Shown here: positions 54,864 to 64,000 of the stretch, one piece after another
How the letters are laid out: each line of letters opens with the position of its first letter
How positions within the stretch are numbered: the first letter of the stretch is position 1
From: Rhizopus arrhizus
Taxonomy: Eukaryota; Mucoromycota; Mucoromycetes; Mucorales; Rhizopodaceae
DNA: 64,000 nt
Direction: 5' to 3'
Assembly (NCBI GenBank): GCA_024220505.1
Contig: JAKZZE010000001.1
Coordinates: 930,001 to 994,000, forward strand
Program-made: the position numbers and the translations under genes
The notes under the pieces: generated by a model
The model's database searches: none
Seen by the model: the letters and a program-made list of their open reading frames with translations, nothing else
Told to the model about the DNA's origin: nothing

Positions 54864-56396
54864 TTAACATATCTTTGGATATAACTCTCTACACCAAGCT
54901 TGAATGACACGAGCTGTAAAAAGGGATCGAGGTGACCAAGTGATGTAACTAATGTGATGTCCTGCTGGGAATTCAACCAGTTTACATTTTTGACTCTTTT
55001 CACTACTTTTATGAGCAGTCATGAAATTCGCAGCCATGTAGGATTCAATGATATTATCTCTTGCACCTGCTATACATAAAAAAGGAACATCAATGTGTGT
55101 ATCTTTAATAAGGGACGCAGGTGAATGCTGATGTAAAAAGTCCATGTCTGCTGTAAGATGGTGGGCGACCGATTCAGAAAAGAAGTTGGCTACGCTATAT
55201 TTACTGGTAATATCCAACGCGCCATTTAAACTAATCACGGCTTGGACAGATGTGACCACATCTTCAAATCCTGGTTGATACCGTGGATCATTAGCTGTCA
55301 AACAGGCCACAGCAGCCAAATGACCACCAGCAGAGTCACCGGCTAGTACGATACAACTCGCGTTGCCACCGAACCAAAAGATATTTTCTCTTACCCATCG
55401 AATAGCACGCTTTACATCAATTAGGCTTGCAGGATAAGGACTTTTGGACGCCAAACGATAACCCACATTGACAACGATCCAATCCTCTTCAGATACGAGT
55501 ATCTTTTGGTATGGATAAAATATATCCTTTTTGCCTGCTCTCCAAGCCCCACCATGAATATGAATCAAGACAGGTTTCAAATGCCCTGGTGTAGGTCTGG
55601 TGGCAGTGATGATGTTCAATGTATGTTTACGTGGTTGATCATAGTCTTGATCAGTCGCATTCAGTGTCTCTCTTATTTCCTCAGTTGTAGCGTAAGTAAC
55701 TATTATAACTTAATAAAAATAAATAAAGAAAAAGGGTAAGCTTACTGTTGGGATGAATAGTGATATTGGATGGTGTCCAAAGAGGATTTATCAAACAGAT
55801 GAATAAATTCCAACTAAATTAAATGAGTATGGACTATGTTATCAACTATACCTTACTTTATAAACCGTTGAAGTTCATTCACATCCAAGTTATAATGAGA
55901 TAATATAAATTCTTCAACAATCCTTTTTTCTTTCAACATTTCATAAAATAAGCGTACAAGACCAAATAATGTACAGATATCCACATAGTACATGATACAA
56001 CAAAGCATATAATCTATATCACACATCAATCACTCTTCACTCTTCTTAAATGAACTTACTGAATCCACCAAATAATTTTACGAATTGAATGATTATGATT
56101 TTAGTCACGATCAATTGAAGTGATAATTCTGTTGCTGTAGAAATAAGGAATTCATAATACATCAATCGTTTTACGACTGGTTGTAGAGTGAAATAATCTT
56201 TCAAGAAAGGTACATTGAATGCACCTAATGTACCAAAGGCGAACAGAGATACTTCGATTATATATAAAGTACCTATGCCAGCTGTAAACAGTTTGATAAG
56301 AAACATAAAAGAGATGATAAAAAACAAAAGATTGAATGTGAAAAATACGTTCTTTTTCTGGTTACACCGCATGTCACCCAAACACTTTTCATCCAT
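54864..56396 (-). CDS. Membrane-anchored alpha/beta hydrolase (esterase/lipase type)
   Basis: Exons 56396-56060, 56013-55857, 55813-55746 and 55699-54864 join in frame (introns 46, 43 and 46 nt) to 465 residues. Residues 1-150 hold about four hydrophobic helices (FFTFNLLFFIISFMFLIKLF, GTLYIIEVSLFAFGTLGAF, LIVTKIIIIQFVKLF, YMLCCIMYYVDICTLFGLVR). Residues 215-465 form a hormone-sensitive-lipase-like hydrolase: oxyanion HIHGGAWRAGKKD, nucleophile Ser in VLAGDSAGGHLAAVACL, Asp in CIAGARDNI, His in FPAGHHISYITWSP. Similar membrane-anchored esterases include the plant prenylcysteine methylesterases and fungal/metazoan arylformamidase-like enzymes; the substrate is not predictable here. It is a normal intron-rich gene between duplicated units B and C. 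Confidence 0.85.
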
Positions 56397-56852
56397 CTAT
56401 CAAGGATGAACATAGTCTACTGATAATAATAAAAAGATGTACAGGGCAATGATGGAAAAAATGGTTGGATAGAAGAAAAGAACTAGTTTTGTATTGAAAT
56501 GATACACTTTTGTCATATTGATAGAATTATTTTAGGAGACAAATCAACAGGATTTACAAGACTTTTTGATAGATTATTGTGTTGACCTTGAGTATATTAG
56601 ATAACAGTTTATCATTAAGCAAGTGAGTGAGTGAGTGAGTGAGTGAGTATGATTGAATATATTTCTTATTTCTTTTATTTACAGTAAATATAAAAATACC
56701 AATTATGAAAGTCATTAAAACCAAGAACCAAAAGATGTTTATCAAAACAATAAAAAAACAATCATTGAATAAACCCGTGATTTACAAGATATTATAAAAA
56801 ATGTATTTTAATTTTTTATTATTTATTTATTTCTTTCTTTTTTAAACAAAAA
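56397..56852. promoter_or_regulatory. Shared divergent promoter region with (GTGA)n repeat
   Basis: Between the divergent hydrolase (-) and type II membrane protein (+) genes. Contains a (GTGA)n microsatellite (about 56622-56648) and T-rich sequence just before ATG 56853. No defined binding site identified. Confidence 0.4.
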
Positions 56853-57656
56853 ATGAATGAAAAACAAGCAATTAAAGAAGAAGAACAAGTTATAGCAACA
56901 AATAAAAGATGCAATCAATGGATTAACTCACTTATTCTTCTCGTTCTTTCCTTGGTTGCTCTTCTCAAGATATTTACAACAATCAATATCAAACAAGACC
57001 TCGTTACTCTCACTGACATCCAATCTTCCTCTTTCTTTACAAAACAAGAAAAGAAACCAACCCTCGTCTTACATACCGGATTTCCTCCTCTGGAAACCGT
57101 AAAAGGATTACCCATCTTACCTGGAAAGGCCGCAGCAGCCGCTTTTATACCCAAGCCATCCACAACCACAAATGACGTCAAGGTTCAAACAAGAAAAGGT
57201 GGAGAGAGCTGGTGGGACCGATTGTTTCCCAATCATCATGTTCACCTCAACCGTGTTCAGTTACCGATCATGAGCTCCACCAACAAAACGATGACTGCCA
57301 CCTTATCCATCTGTCCTAGTGAACGAGGTCGATTCGGTAGCTCTCGATTCCCAGATACCAAAAAGTGCCTCTCAACTCGTCTGGTTCAACTTTCTCCAAT
57401 AGAAGAAGGCGATGATTTTGGTGTGATCGATTGGGAGCCTGAATTAGTCGTGGTCTTGAAAAAGTCGACTGTTTATTGGCTCGTGGTTCAGGCACCTGAC
57501 GTTGACGCTTCGTTTGATTGGGTTTATGCAAAGGAGTCTAAAGATGCAGTTGAAAAGGAATCAATTATTGCTGTGCAAAATGAAAATGGATGGCAATTAC
57601 AATTGGCTAAACAACCTATACCGAGTGTGATGATCATGGTTGAAGAACACAGTTAA
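56853..57656 (+). CDS. Type II membrane protein, unrecognised
   Basis: 267 residues, intronless. A short cytosolic N-terminus (MNEKQAIKEEEQVIATNKRC), one TM helix (LILLVLSLVALLKIFTTI, about residues 26-44), and a lumenal/extracellular remainder with an Ala/Pro linker (LPGKAAAAAFIPKPSTTT), a WWDRLFPNHHVHLNRVQLPI block, two Cys (ICPSERGRFG, KKCLSTRL), then WEPELVVVLKKSTVYWLVVQ and VDASFDWVYAK, which read like beta strands of a jelly-roll domain. No family recognised. Probably a Golgi, ER or plasma-membrane protein; divergent from the hydrolase. Confidence 0.7.
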   Translation: MNEKQAIKEEEQVIATNKRCNQWINSLILLVLSLVALLKIFTTINIKQDLVTLTDIQSSSFFTKQEKKPTLVLHTGFPPLETVKGLPILPGKAAAAAFIPKPSTTTNDVKVQTRKGGESWWDRLFPNHHVHLNRVQLPIMSSTNKTMTATLSICPSERGRFGSSRFPDTKKCLSTRLVQLSPIEEGDDFGVIDWEPELVVVLKKSTVYWLVVQAPDVDASFDWVYAKESKDAVEKESIIAVQNENGWQLQLAKQPIPSVMIMVEEHS

Positions 57657-58400
57657 ATCATTTAAATAATAAATACAAATAGATGTAAGCTATGCAAAAG
57701 GATGCATTTACCTTTAAAAAAGTATGTGTGTGTGTGTGAATGGCTGAGTGGATCAAGGTGTTCTCTTTATTTTCCGCCTTATTTCTGTCTCAAGTAAGTG
57801 TGGCTTTTCTGTTCAAGTTGTTTACTCTATTTCAAATCGAATCCTGCGAATAAGCATTAAATTAACCAAATATTGAATTGTGAGTTATTATGGAGCAATT
57901 TATTAAAACTAGTTTTTAAATTAAACATTATTTTAAAAGGGATAAAGTACTTTGAGGGATGATCAAAATCTCTTGAGGATATCTTTGCCTTTGCTTTTCC
58001 TAATTTAACAACAGCTTCAAGTGCTCAAACTTAATCGATGTTTGAATTGTTTGGCAAAGCAGTAGACCAAAGACCTACTTTTACAGTTCTGAATTTAATC
58101 TACGTTTATTATGCTATTCAAAGTTTTTCGTCTAATAAGTATTATGAATTGTTTTTATTACTTTTATTTGATTTGGTGTCCATTGCAAATGTTACTTTTC
58201 ATTGAAAGGAAAAAAAAAAAAAATCCCCCATCTTGCGTTTATAGAGAAAGGCATGAACGCGATCGAGTAAACTCTCTAATCAGATGGCAATCAAATAGTT
58301 GAATGTCTGTACAACTTAAAAGTAGAAAGAGGAAATAGACAAAATGATTAGTGGCAAAGGCAATAAGGATTTGAGATCGTTATATCGACTTGAATGAGAG

Positions 58401-58432
<32 letters not shown>

Positions 58433-58743
58433 TGCTGTGTAAAGCAATTACTATGCATATTATGATTGAAATTGCAAATTATAAGGGCCTTAATTAATTA
58501 TTCAGAAGAAATTAGAGCTGAGTAATACGAGAAATACTTGTAACTCTTTTGAATTATGTTAATTTACCTAATACAGGTATTAGCTAGACTACAGGATCAC
58601 TAGTTCAAATTAGTTAACTCGGCTAGTCAACTATCTTATTTATTCAAAAGTAAATTAACATTCATATCGGCCAATAGTTTGAGAATCCTTCCATTGCCTA
58701 AAGTGTCTAGTTACTTGGATGTGAAGTAAGATCAAAGTTTTTT

Positions 58744-58989
58744 GTGAATTTGTTCTCTCAGCTGGATGGTTTTATATTTCTACAATTGGCGGCTTACGTT
58801 CACCAAATATTCTGCATTCTTTTTGTACAAGCAAAACCTATTTGCACAACCAATAAGCCAGCAGCCTTTCTTTTTGATCAGGCGCTGATATCCAACTTTA
58901 ACTGTCCTTTGACAGCCACTTACTGTATGAAAGCTTGTTTGCTTTGGTCAAAATGGAATACCAAAAGCAATTTTCCAGTAACTCTCTAG
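58744..58989 (+). CDS. Small ORF conserved with unit A, unrecognised
   Basis: Open for 81 codons (GTG at the first position shown): SQLDGFIFLQLAAYVHQIFC, FVQAKPICTTNKPAAFLFDQ, TATYCMKACLLWSKW. Counterpart at 44494-44697 minus with scattered substitutions and no frame break over about 60 codons. Not recognised. Confidence 0.3.
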   Translation: MNLFSQLDGFIFLQLAAYVHQIFCILFVQAKPICTTNKPAAFLFDQALISNFNCPLTATYCMKACLLWSKWNTKSNFPVTL

Positions 58990-59689
58990 GACCATTTTGA
59001 GTACTCTGGATGATAAAACAGTCAATTTTAACTGAAAGCTCGTAAGATTTGTTGAGTGAAAGTGAGCAAATTTAGTACACAGTTTTTGATGAAGTAACAT
59101 GTCTATGTACTGATCTCTCTTTAAGATGCAAGAGCTTATATTACTGTCTTGGTCTTATGTTTATTACATATGTCAAAAATGAAGAGGATATATAGGAGTA
59201 ACAAGAAAGCTTTGATGGCATGAATACCATGAAAGCATACTGAAATAAAAGAGGTATCCGTGAAGTGAGTATGAAGTAACAAATGATCAATACAAGCATA
59301 TAAGAGAGAAAGTGAATGATCAAAAGTAAAAGCCTTGCAGTCAATGCATAAATAAACGCCTTTGTTATGATTGAGTTACAAACATCGGTTACGAGGGAGA
59401 AAAGGAAAAAAAAAAAAAAAAAAAAAAAAGGAATTGGTCTTAATTCTACGTGAACTGTTAGTAAGTGTTCATTTGCACTGTATATCCTATATTACATTTT
59501 GATCTATGTATGATAAACAGTATATACAATTTATAGCATACTACTTCAGTCCCCAACTGATATTGTTATGTTCTAAAATGTAGTTTGTATTGAACATGCT
59601 TTCTCTTTCCTCCTTAGATAATAAAACGATTTAAGAGGTTTATCAATTGTTTATCTTATTTATTGGATTTATTCACGGAGAGATATAGC

Positions 59690-59850
59690 ACGCCTATTTC
59701 ACAATGATCAAAAGAAGATAACATAAAGACTTTCGTGTTCCAGTTACTTGTTTTTGTGTTTCCTTGGCAGCCGAATGGTACCGGCCCTTCTCTTCTTTCC
59801 TGGCAGGAACATTTTAAGACGTAGTTTCTTTTCCTAGACATAAGAAATAC
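59690..59850. repeat. Block conserved 5' of the orphan ORF in all three units
   Basis: About 160 bp almost identical in A (43570-43715) and B (54157-54300), including CTTCTTTCCTGGCAGGAACA and TTCGTGTTCCAGTTACTTG. It lies roughly 200-350 bp before the ATG, has no consistent open frame and ends in a TATATATACTG element. Probably promoter or 5' UTR of the orphan ORF. Confidence 0.5.
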
Positions 59851-60036
59851 GCTTTATATATACTGTCCATGTATGGATTGAATGGATATGAAATGGCTTG
59901 GTTTTATAAAAGTGGCATCAAGATGGCATTGTTACACCAACTAAAATGTTCTCGTACACAAATGCTTAAATACATCTGTTTATCAGAAAAGCATAAACAT
60001 TTCTTTTATTTATTGCAGTATTAACGTATATCCATA

Positions 60037-62355
60037 ATGGATGAGCTATCTGCTATTTACAGCAACGTGAACCGGGAATCTCTGACATATAATGGAGAAA
60101 AGTATGACCATTTGCGTGATGTAGTGAATGCACAAGTAGAAGATTTAAAAGAACAATTGGATTTGCAAAGGGAAAGGCCTCCTCCAGCTGAACTACTGAA
60201 TGCAATTGAAGGTCCAGATAGTAAACATACTAAAAGACAAGAGCAAAAAGAGGAAAGCGAGTTGTTGAACTCTGGTGTATCCGAGTTATCCGATGCGTTG
60301 TCAGATTGGGGCACTTGGTTTGAAGATCCAGATAGTAAACATACTAAAAAACAAGAACAAAGAGAGGAAAGACAATTGTTGAAATTTGATATATCCAGGT
60401 TATCTCATTCGCTGTCACATTGGGGTATTCCATTTGCACCAGTAAAATTCCCTCTGATGATTACAGATATGACCATTGATTTAGAAAAACTGGTGTCTCG
60501 TTTTGCTGAATTGGGTATCAACGTCGCAAAGATGGCTGTCGAAGCATGGGGAGGTACTCGCACAAAGAATGTACCAGATGTCACTGTTCTTGGTCCATTT
60601 CTTCCAGTACTGGAGACTATCATTGAATTTGGAGAACCCATATCATATAAAAAGTATGAAACTCACTCGGAAGGAGGGTTGTTGGTAACCAGCCCAAGTA
60701 CGACTTTTGAATTTTGGACAACATTGATGCCAATATTTCACGTAATATTGTTTTGTGGATCCCTAGCTAATGGTGACCTTATAGAAGGGCAGGAAATCAG
60801 ACAAGGTTTTGTACGTGGAATACTTCCGCCTGGTCTAAATGGTGTAGGTGTAAAACAAACATATGACTACTTTTTGAAAATTACTGAAGAAATCTGGGAA
60901 AGAGGAACCTGTGTGGAAGATTGGAAAGATCAAGGCTGGGAACAATGGTCAAAACAATTCGACCCTAGATCAAGATGCAAAGTATCTGTAGTTCGTGATC
61001 TTGTTAGAATCGTTAAAAGTGGCGTCAATGTGCCTATGCAAGTATCAGACATTGAAACTGCAGCAGTTGCATTTGCTTTGGCGCAGGTCAAGCTATGTAG
61101 AATTGAAGCATTGGATTTTGGTCTTGGCCTAAGGATTTATGGATTAGAAGAAGCTGGTTTCAAAACATTGAAGCTGAAATCATCAAAAATGGAAAAGCAT
61201 TTTTTTACGTACCGATACAGCAATAGAAAGTCTGTTTTCAATTTGTGTGGAGTGCCAGCTGAGTTTGAGGAACCTTTAATGCGTTGGTTAGACGATGAAA
61301 TTGCAAAAACAACTCTTCTTGGAATCGAAAATGGTGATCCTCCTGGTACATTAGTAATGACCCCAAGCTTTTGTGTTTTATCAGAAACAGGTGCAATCAA
61401 AGCATTGGGATCGTTGGTAAAAAGAATCGCTATGGATGTCGCTGAGAAATGTAGAGAATGCAGTGGAAGATGCATTAGTATGGTACATACGATGAGCGGC
61501 GAGTCGCGTATTGGGTGTCGCACTGTACTCTTTCTCAATGCTCTTATCTCTATCTATGTTGCTGGTGTTCTTTTGAAAGAGGGTATGGCAATCGACCAAT
61601 GTACACTTAGTGGCGACTTAGGACGTACTTTGAAAAGCTTAAATCGACTATGTAAGCACAATAAGTGTGGATTGGGATCCTTTTTGGCCAGTTGGTATAT
61701 ATTACGTACTGGTGAAGATGCTCCTCACGAAGATGATGGTCCAATATTAGGGATTGAAATGGATGGTAAAGTACATGGTCTACGATATGCTGTTAAACCT
61801 GGCACAACAGGATCCGTTTTGGTTAGTTTCAATGGACATATACATCATGGATCACATGTGTCGGCTTGTCTTGTATTTGAAGAGCCAGATCAATTCCATC
61901 ATGAGTTAAAAGAAGCCAAAATCACACAGGTTACGGAGCAACCTCCAGATGTGATCCCACAGCAAGTTTTATTCATTCGATCAGAACCCAATTATATTGC
62001 TGTTGATGCTTTTTTGGTGTATCCTGATGGTGACCAATTACAAGTAGGACTAGGGTCATGGAATCCTGGAGGCAACAAGCATAGATGTATCGAAGCAACT
62101 GAAGATCTAGCAGTACCCATAAATGTATCTCAGTGTGTTAATGGTCTCAGTACTGTCAAGCTCTTGGATGATTTTAAACATGTACTGTACACGTATGGCA
62201 ATGAATCATTACAATCATGGATTAGTGCAGCTTTTATAGGCAAGCTGTTATGGTTTCAAGGTTGCAGGCCGTTGAATAATGTTCTGACATTGGTTGAACC
62301 AGGTGGCATATTGATTGAAGGTAGCCGTCAAACTTACAGAGCTATTACCAATTGA
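60037..62355 (+). CDS. Orphan intronless protein, copy C, 772 residues with internal duplication
   Basis: Same family as copies A and B, intact frame, same start MDELSAIYSNVNRESLTYNG and end GSRQTYRAITN. Extra 39 residues come from a tandem duplication near the N-terminus: DSKHTKRQEQKEESELLNSG...SDALSDWGTWF is followed by DSKHTKKQEQREERQLLKFD...SHSLSHWGIPF. Elsewhere it shows more substitutions than A vs B (QRERPPPAELLNAIEG, VLETIIEFGEPISYKKYETH, RCISMVHTMSGESRIGC). That a diverged copy remains fully open argues for purifying selection. Function unknown. Confidence 0.75.
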   Translation: MDELSAIYSNVNRESLTYNGEKYDHLRDVVNAQVEDLKEQLDLQRERPPPAELLNAIEGPDSKHTKRQEQKEESELLNSGVSELSDALSDWGTWFEDPDSKHTKKQEQREERQLLKFDISRLSHSLSHWGIPFAPVKFPLMITDMTIDLEKLVSRFAELGINVAKMAVEAWGGTRTKNVPDVTVLGPFLPVLETIIEFGEPISYKKYETHSEGGLLVTSPSTTFEFWTTLMPIFHVILFCGSLANGDLIEGQEIRQGFVRGILPPGLNGVGVKQTYDYFLKITEEIWERGTCVEDWKDQGWEQWSKQFDPRSRCKVSVVRDLVRIVKSGVNVPMQVSDIETAAVAFALAQVKLCRIEALDFGLGLRIYGLEEAGFKTLKLKSSKMEKHFFTYRYSNRKSVFNLCGVPAEFEEPLMRWLDDEIAKTTLLGIENGDPPGTLVMTPSFCVLSETGAIKALGSLVKRIAMDVAEKCRECSGRCISMVHTMSGESRIGCRTVLFLNALISIYVAGVLLKEGMAIDQCTLSGDLGRTLKSLNRLCKHNKCGLGSFLASWYILRTGEDAPHEDDGPILGIEMDGKVHGLRYAVKPGTTGSVLVSFNGHIHHGSHVSACLVFEEPDQFHHELKEAKITQVTEQPPDVIPQQVLFIRSEPNYIAVDAFLVYPDGDQLQVGLGSWNPGGNKHRCIEATEDLAVPINVSQCVNGLSTVKLLDDFKHVLYTYGNESLQSWISAAFIGKLLWFQGCRPLNNVLTLVEPGGILIEGSRQTYRAITN

Positions 62356-62509
62356 TACACGAAATCCACGATATCCACCATCATGAAAAGGCTTGATTAT
62401 CACAAAATGAATTTGACAAGTAACGAATAAAATGACACTTTTACATTTTCAAAGATCCAAACATAAAAAAATAAAATAAAAATATATAAAGCTGATGGAC
62501 GATCCATAA

Positions 62510-63025
62510 TAGCTAAAATACTGCTTATAAAATTGAAATAATGGCCGGTAACAGTGCCACTTTTACTATTCTCTGCTGCTTTTGTACCTCCAACTATCTT
62601 TCTTTTTTTTTCAATAGTCCATCAATCAAGGTCGTCTTACAATTACGTTTACAATACCGTAAGGGGAAATAACTCAAAATAGTTATCGTCTTTGCCTTTG
62701 TTTTAGGCACTTTTACAACGGCATGGACTCCTTCTTTTGACGATGAACAGTTGCCCTTCAGAATGATGTGGGAGGCTGCTTCATCTATGAGCACACAATT
62801 ACCCGTAAAGCCTAAATCAGTTTTTGCTCATCTCTTTATTCTGTCATATCACTCTTTGATCATCTCATGGGTATTCCTCTTAGTTGATTGTAAATAAAAG
62901 TGTTTGAGGGTAATTCTACATTTTTCTTTGATGGACTTATAAAAGCTATTCTTTATTATTTCTAGATTTCCAATTCGGTATTCAATACCTTAATCATGTT
63001 ATCCAATACAACAAAATTTGTACTT
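62510..63025 (-). pseudogene. Tc1-like transposase remnant, unit C
   Basis: Minus strand: MLIDEAASHIILKGNCSSSK, AVVKVPKTKAKTITILSYF (less decayed than in A: the KTITIL matches the usual transposase strand), then the same truncated end near 62500, next to the A-rich tract following the orphan ORF stop. Upstream, sequence changes at about 63025 into the end of the 330-bp repeat. Confidence 0.7.
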
Positions 63026-63078
63026 TCATCTTTATTTTATCTAGTAAGAATAAAAAAGACTATATGTTTTATCTAGTA
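63026..63078. repeat. Terminal piece of the ~330-bp repeat in unit C
   Basis: TTATCTAGTAAGAATAAAAA then ACTATATG then TTTATCTAGTAACG: two tandem copies of the end motif seen at 39975-40030. The remainder of the element is absent. Confidence 0.6.
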
Positions 63079-63290
63079 ACGTGCCACCAAGCTTAAACCT
63101 GAAAAATTTTAATTTTGTTTCAATTTTTTTTTTTTTTGACATCGTGGACATGAGGTGTATTTTTTTTTTTTTTTTTTTTGGACATCTCATGACATTTAGT
63201 GTAGACATTGCTTATTTCCTGAAATTAGAGGGACTTAATGACGTTTTTTTCTTAGAAAAAAAGCCTAGTTTTAATGATATTTATTGTTAA
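63079..63290. other. Spacer with two T runs
   Basis: T runs at about 63125-63138 and 63160-63179, each followed by GACAT; no gene seen. Confidence 0.4.
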
Positions 63291-64000
63291 CTATACCAAA
63301 CCTGAAGGCACTCTGACTTTTCTGTGAGACAAATACTTTTTCTCGACAAACTTTTTCACCTCTTGAACAACTTCTCTGACATCAGTACATCGATTATAAG
63401 CTTCAATAAAGTCCATTGATCTCCTAAAATACCTACGTATATGTGTTAAATCGCCGGCTTTATCCAAAAATAAATCGATATTTTCCTCAAGAGACTTAAA
63501 GGAGTAATCGCATTTCAAGCGAGCTTCTCTTTTTGCTGCACCCCAGTACATTTCGATCCAATTACATTCGCAATGGTATTTAGGATACAGCTCAAAAACG
63601 TGTCCAGAGTTTATGATCACCTCCTCCAAAGCAGACTTTTGATTTTTAAAATCAGGGCAATTCTCTAAAAAATGGAGAGCGCAGCAAATTGGATTAACTC
63701 TATCTGGAGCCCCACAATGTAACTTCCATTTCTTGCCTTCCAGATCATGTCCAATCCATAGACTTCTTTCCTCCAAAATTTTTCTTATTCCCTTGAAATA
63801 ACGTACTTTTTTTGTTTTCAAGTTTCCCTTCTTATCCCTTTTCTTGATCTCTTTTTCATAGTAGAAGGACTGGACTTCCTCCATACCTGTGGATCTTGAG
63901 ATATATACAGTATCTCGGAACTGGAATTTCTCACTCAATGGCCAAGGCTTTTCATTGAGAGTCATTCGGCTGGCGACCAAAGCATCATCAGCAAAAGCAC
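63291..64000 (-). CDS. DDE-type transposase, C-terminal part, cut by window edge
   Basis: Open without interruption from the window edge (AFADDALVASRM...) to TAA at 63291. The characteristic end is GHVFELYPKYHCECNWIEMY then WGAAKREARLKCDYSF: the Cys-Glu-x-Asn-x-Ile-Glu-x-x-Trp block with the final acidic residue of eukaryotic DDE transposases of the type common in fungal genomes, preceded by CALHFLENCPDFKNQKSALE. It differs from the Tc1-like remnants in this window (EINAIEQFWSFVKGK). At least 230 residues; N-terminal DDE residues lie outside. No stop seen, so it may be from a recent copy. Confidence 0.7.
   Translation of the reverse strand, partial: AFADDALVASRMTLNEKPWPLSEKFQFRDTVYISRSTGMEEVQSFYYEKEIKKRDKKGNLKTKKVRYFKGIRKILEERSLWIGHDLEGKKWKLHCGAPDRVNPICCALHFLENCPDFKNQKSALEEVIINSGHVFELYPKYHCECNWIEMYWGAAKREARLKCDYSFKSLEENIDLFLDKAGDLTHIRRYFRRSMDFIEAYNRCTDVREVVQEVKKFVEKKYLSHRKVRVPSGLV

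Larger units (their letters stand above)
57985..63025. repeat. Segmental duplication unit C (inverted relative to A and B)
   Basis: Inverted homologue of unit A across its full length: AAAAGCAAAGGCAA boundary (57985-57998), T run and small ORF (58111-58302, also in A at 45136-45327 minus), LDGFIF ORF (58744-58989), poly-A (59404), conserved block (59690-59850), orphan ORF C (60037-62355) and transposase remnant (62510-63025). More diverged than A and B are from each other. Unit A carries the LINE at the point corresponding to 57985; C does not. Confidence 0.85.

Noticed and set aside
57730..57850. tRNA-like A-box (TGGCTGAGTGGATCAAGGTG) with a possible B-box near 57835
   Set aside because: The flanking 7-bp acceptor and T-arm stems do not pair, and the spacing would need a long intron; not reported as a tRNA gene.

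Overview
The window looks like a nuclear segment from an early-diverging filamentous fungus, most likely Mucoromycota (Mucorales). Reasons: AT-rich DNA with long T/A homopolymers; dense short introns (mostly 43-95 nt) with GTAAGT-like donors; fungal-specific genes (IPC synthase AUR1, a Dsc3-type ubiquitin-ligase subunit, a DUF2433 phosphoesterase, a Byr1/Ste7-like MAPKK); and mixed LINE, DIRS and Tc1-like remnants. Species cannot be fixed from the sequence alone. Gene models were spliced by hand from reading frames and GT-AG sites; most give intact frames across every junction.

Layout. 0.6-2.7 kb: an HSF-type transcription factor converging on a MAPKK with only 2 bp between stop codons. 3.6-4.2 kb: a 5'-truncated LINE tail. 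4.3-5.7 kb: an unrecognised zinc-finger-like protein. 6.6-9.6 kb: a decayed LINE. 9.9-19.4 kb: a housekeeping cluster (eL37, an LST-2-like protein, a CYSTM peptide, cap guanine-N7 methyltransferase, a small two-exon ORF, a DUF2433-RRM fusion, Dsc3-like), interrupted at 17.2-18.5 kb by a second type of LINE RT flanked by imperfect inverted repeats. 20.5-22 kb: casein kinase 1. 22.5-23.8 kb: a dead Tc1-like transposase. 24.2-25.9 kb: decayed unknown genes. 26.9-28.5 kb: two tandem secreted proline-rich proteins. 29.2-30.5 kb: a TDA3-like FAD oxidoreductase. 33 kb: a small secreted peptide precursor. 35.7-37 kb: AUR1. 38.5-40 kb: a DIRS-type tyrosine-recombinase retroelement remnant.

The last 24 kb is accessory DNA. 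An intronless orphan ORF of 733-772 codons occurs three times (A 41.2-43.4 kb minus, B 51.8-54.0 kb minus, C 60.0-62.4 kb plus), each inside a 3.5-5 kb duplicated unit. In each unit its 3' end abuts the middle of a broken Tc1-like transposase through an A-rich tract. A near full-length LINE (45.45-50.51 kb) lies at the edge of unit A, and a roughly 330-400 bp repeat interrupts the transposase remnant in B and C but not A. A and C form large inverted arms. Between B and C lie two ordinary genes, a membrane-anchored alpha/beta hydrolase and a type II membrane protein. The window ends inside another DDE-type transposase.

The most promising undescribed entity is the triplicated orphan ORF with its transposase-linked unit. 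I do not recognise its family and assign no function.
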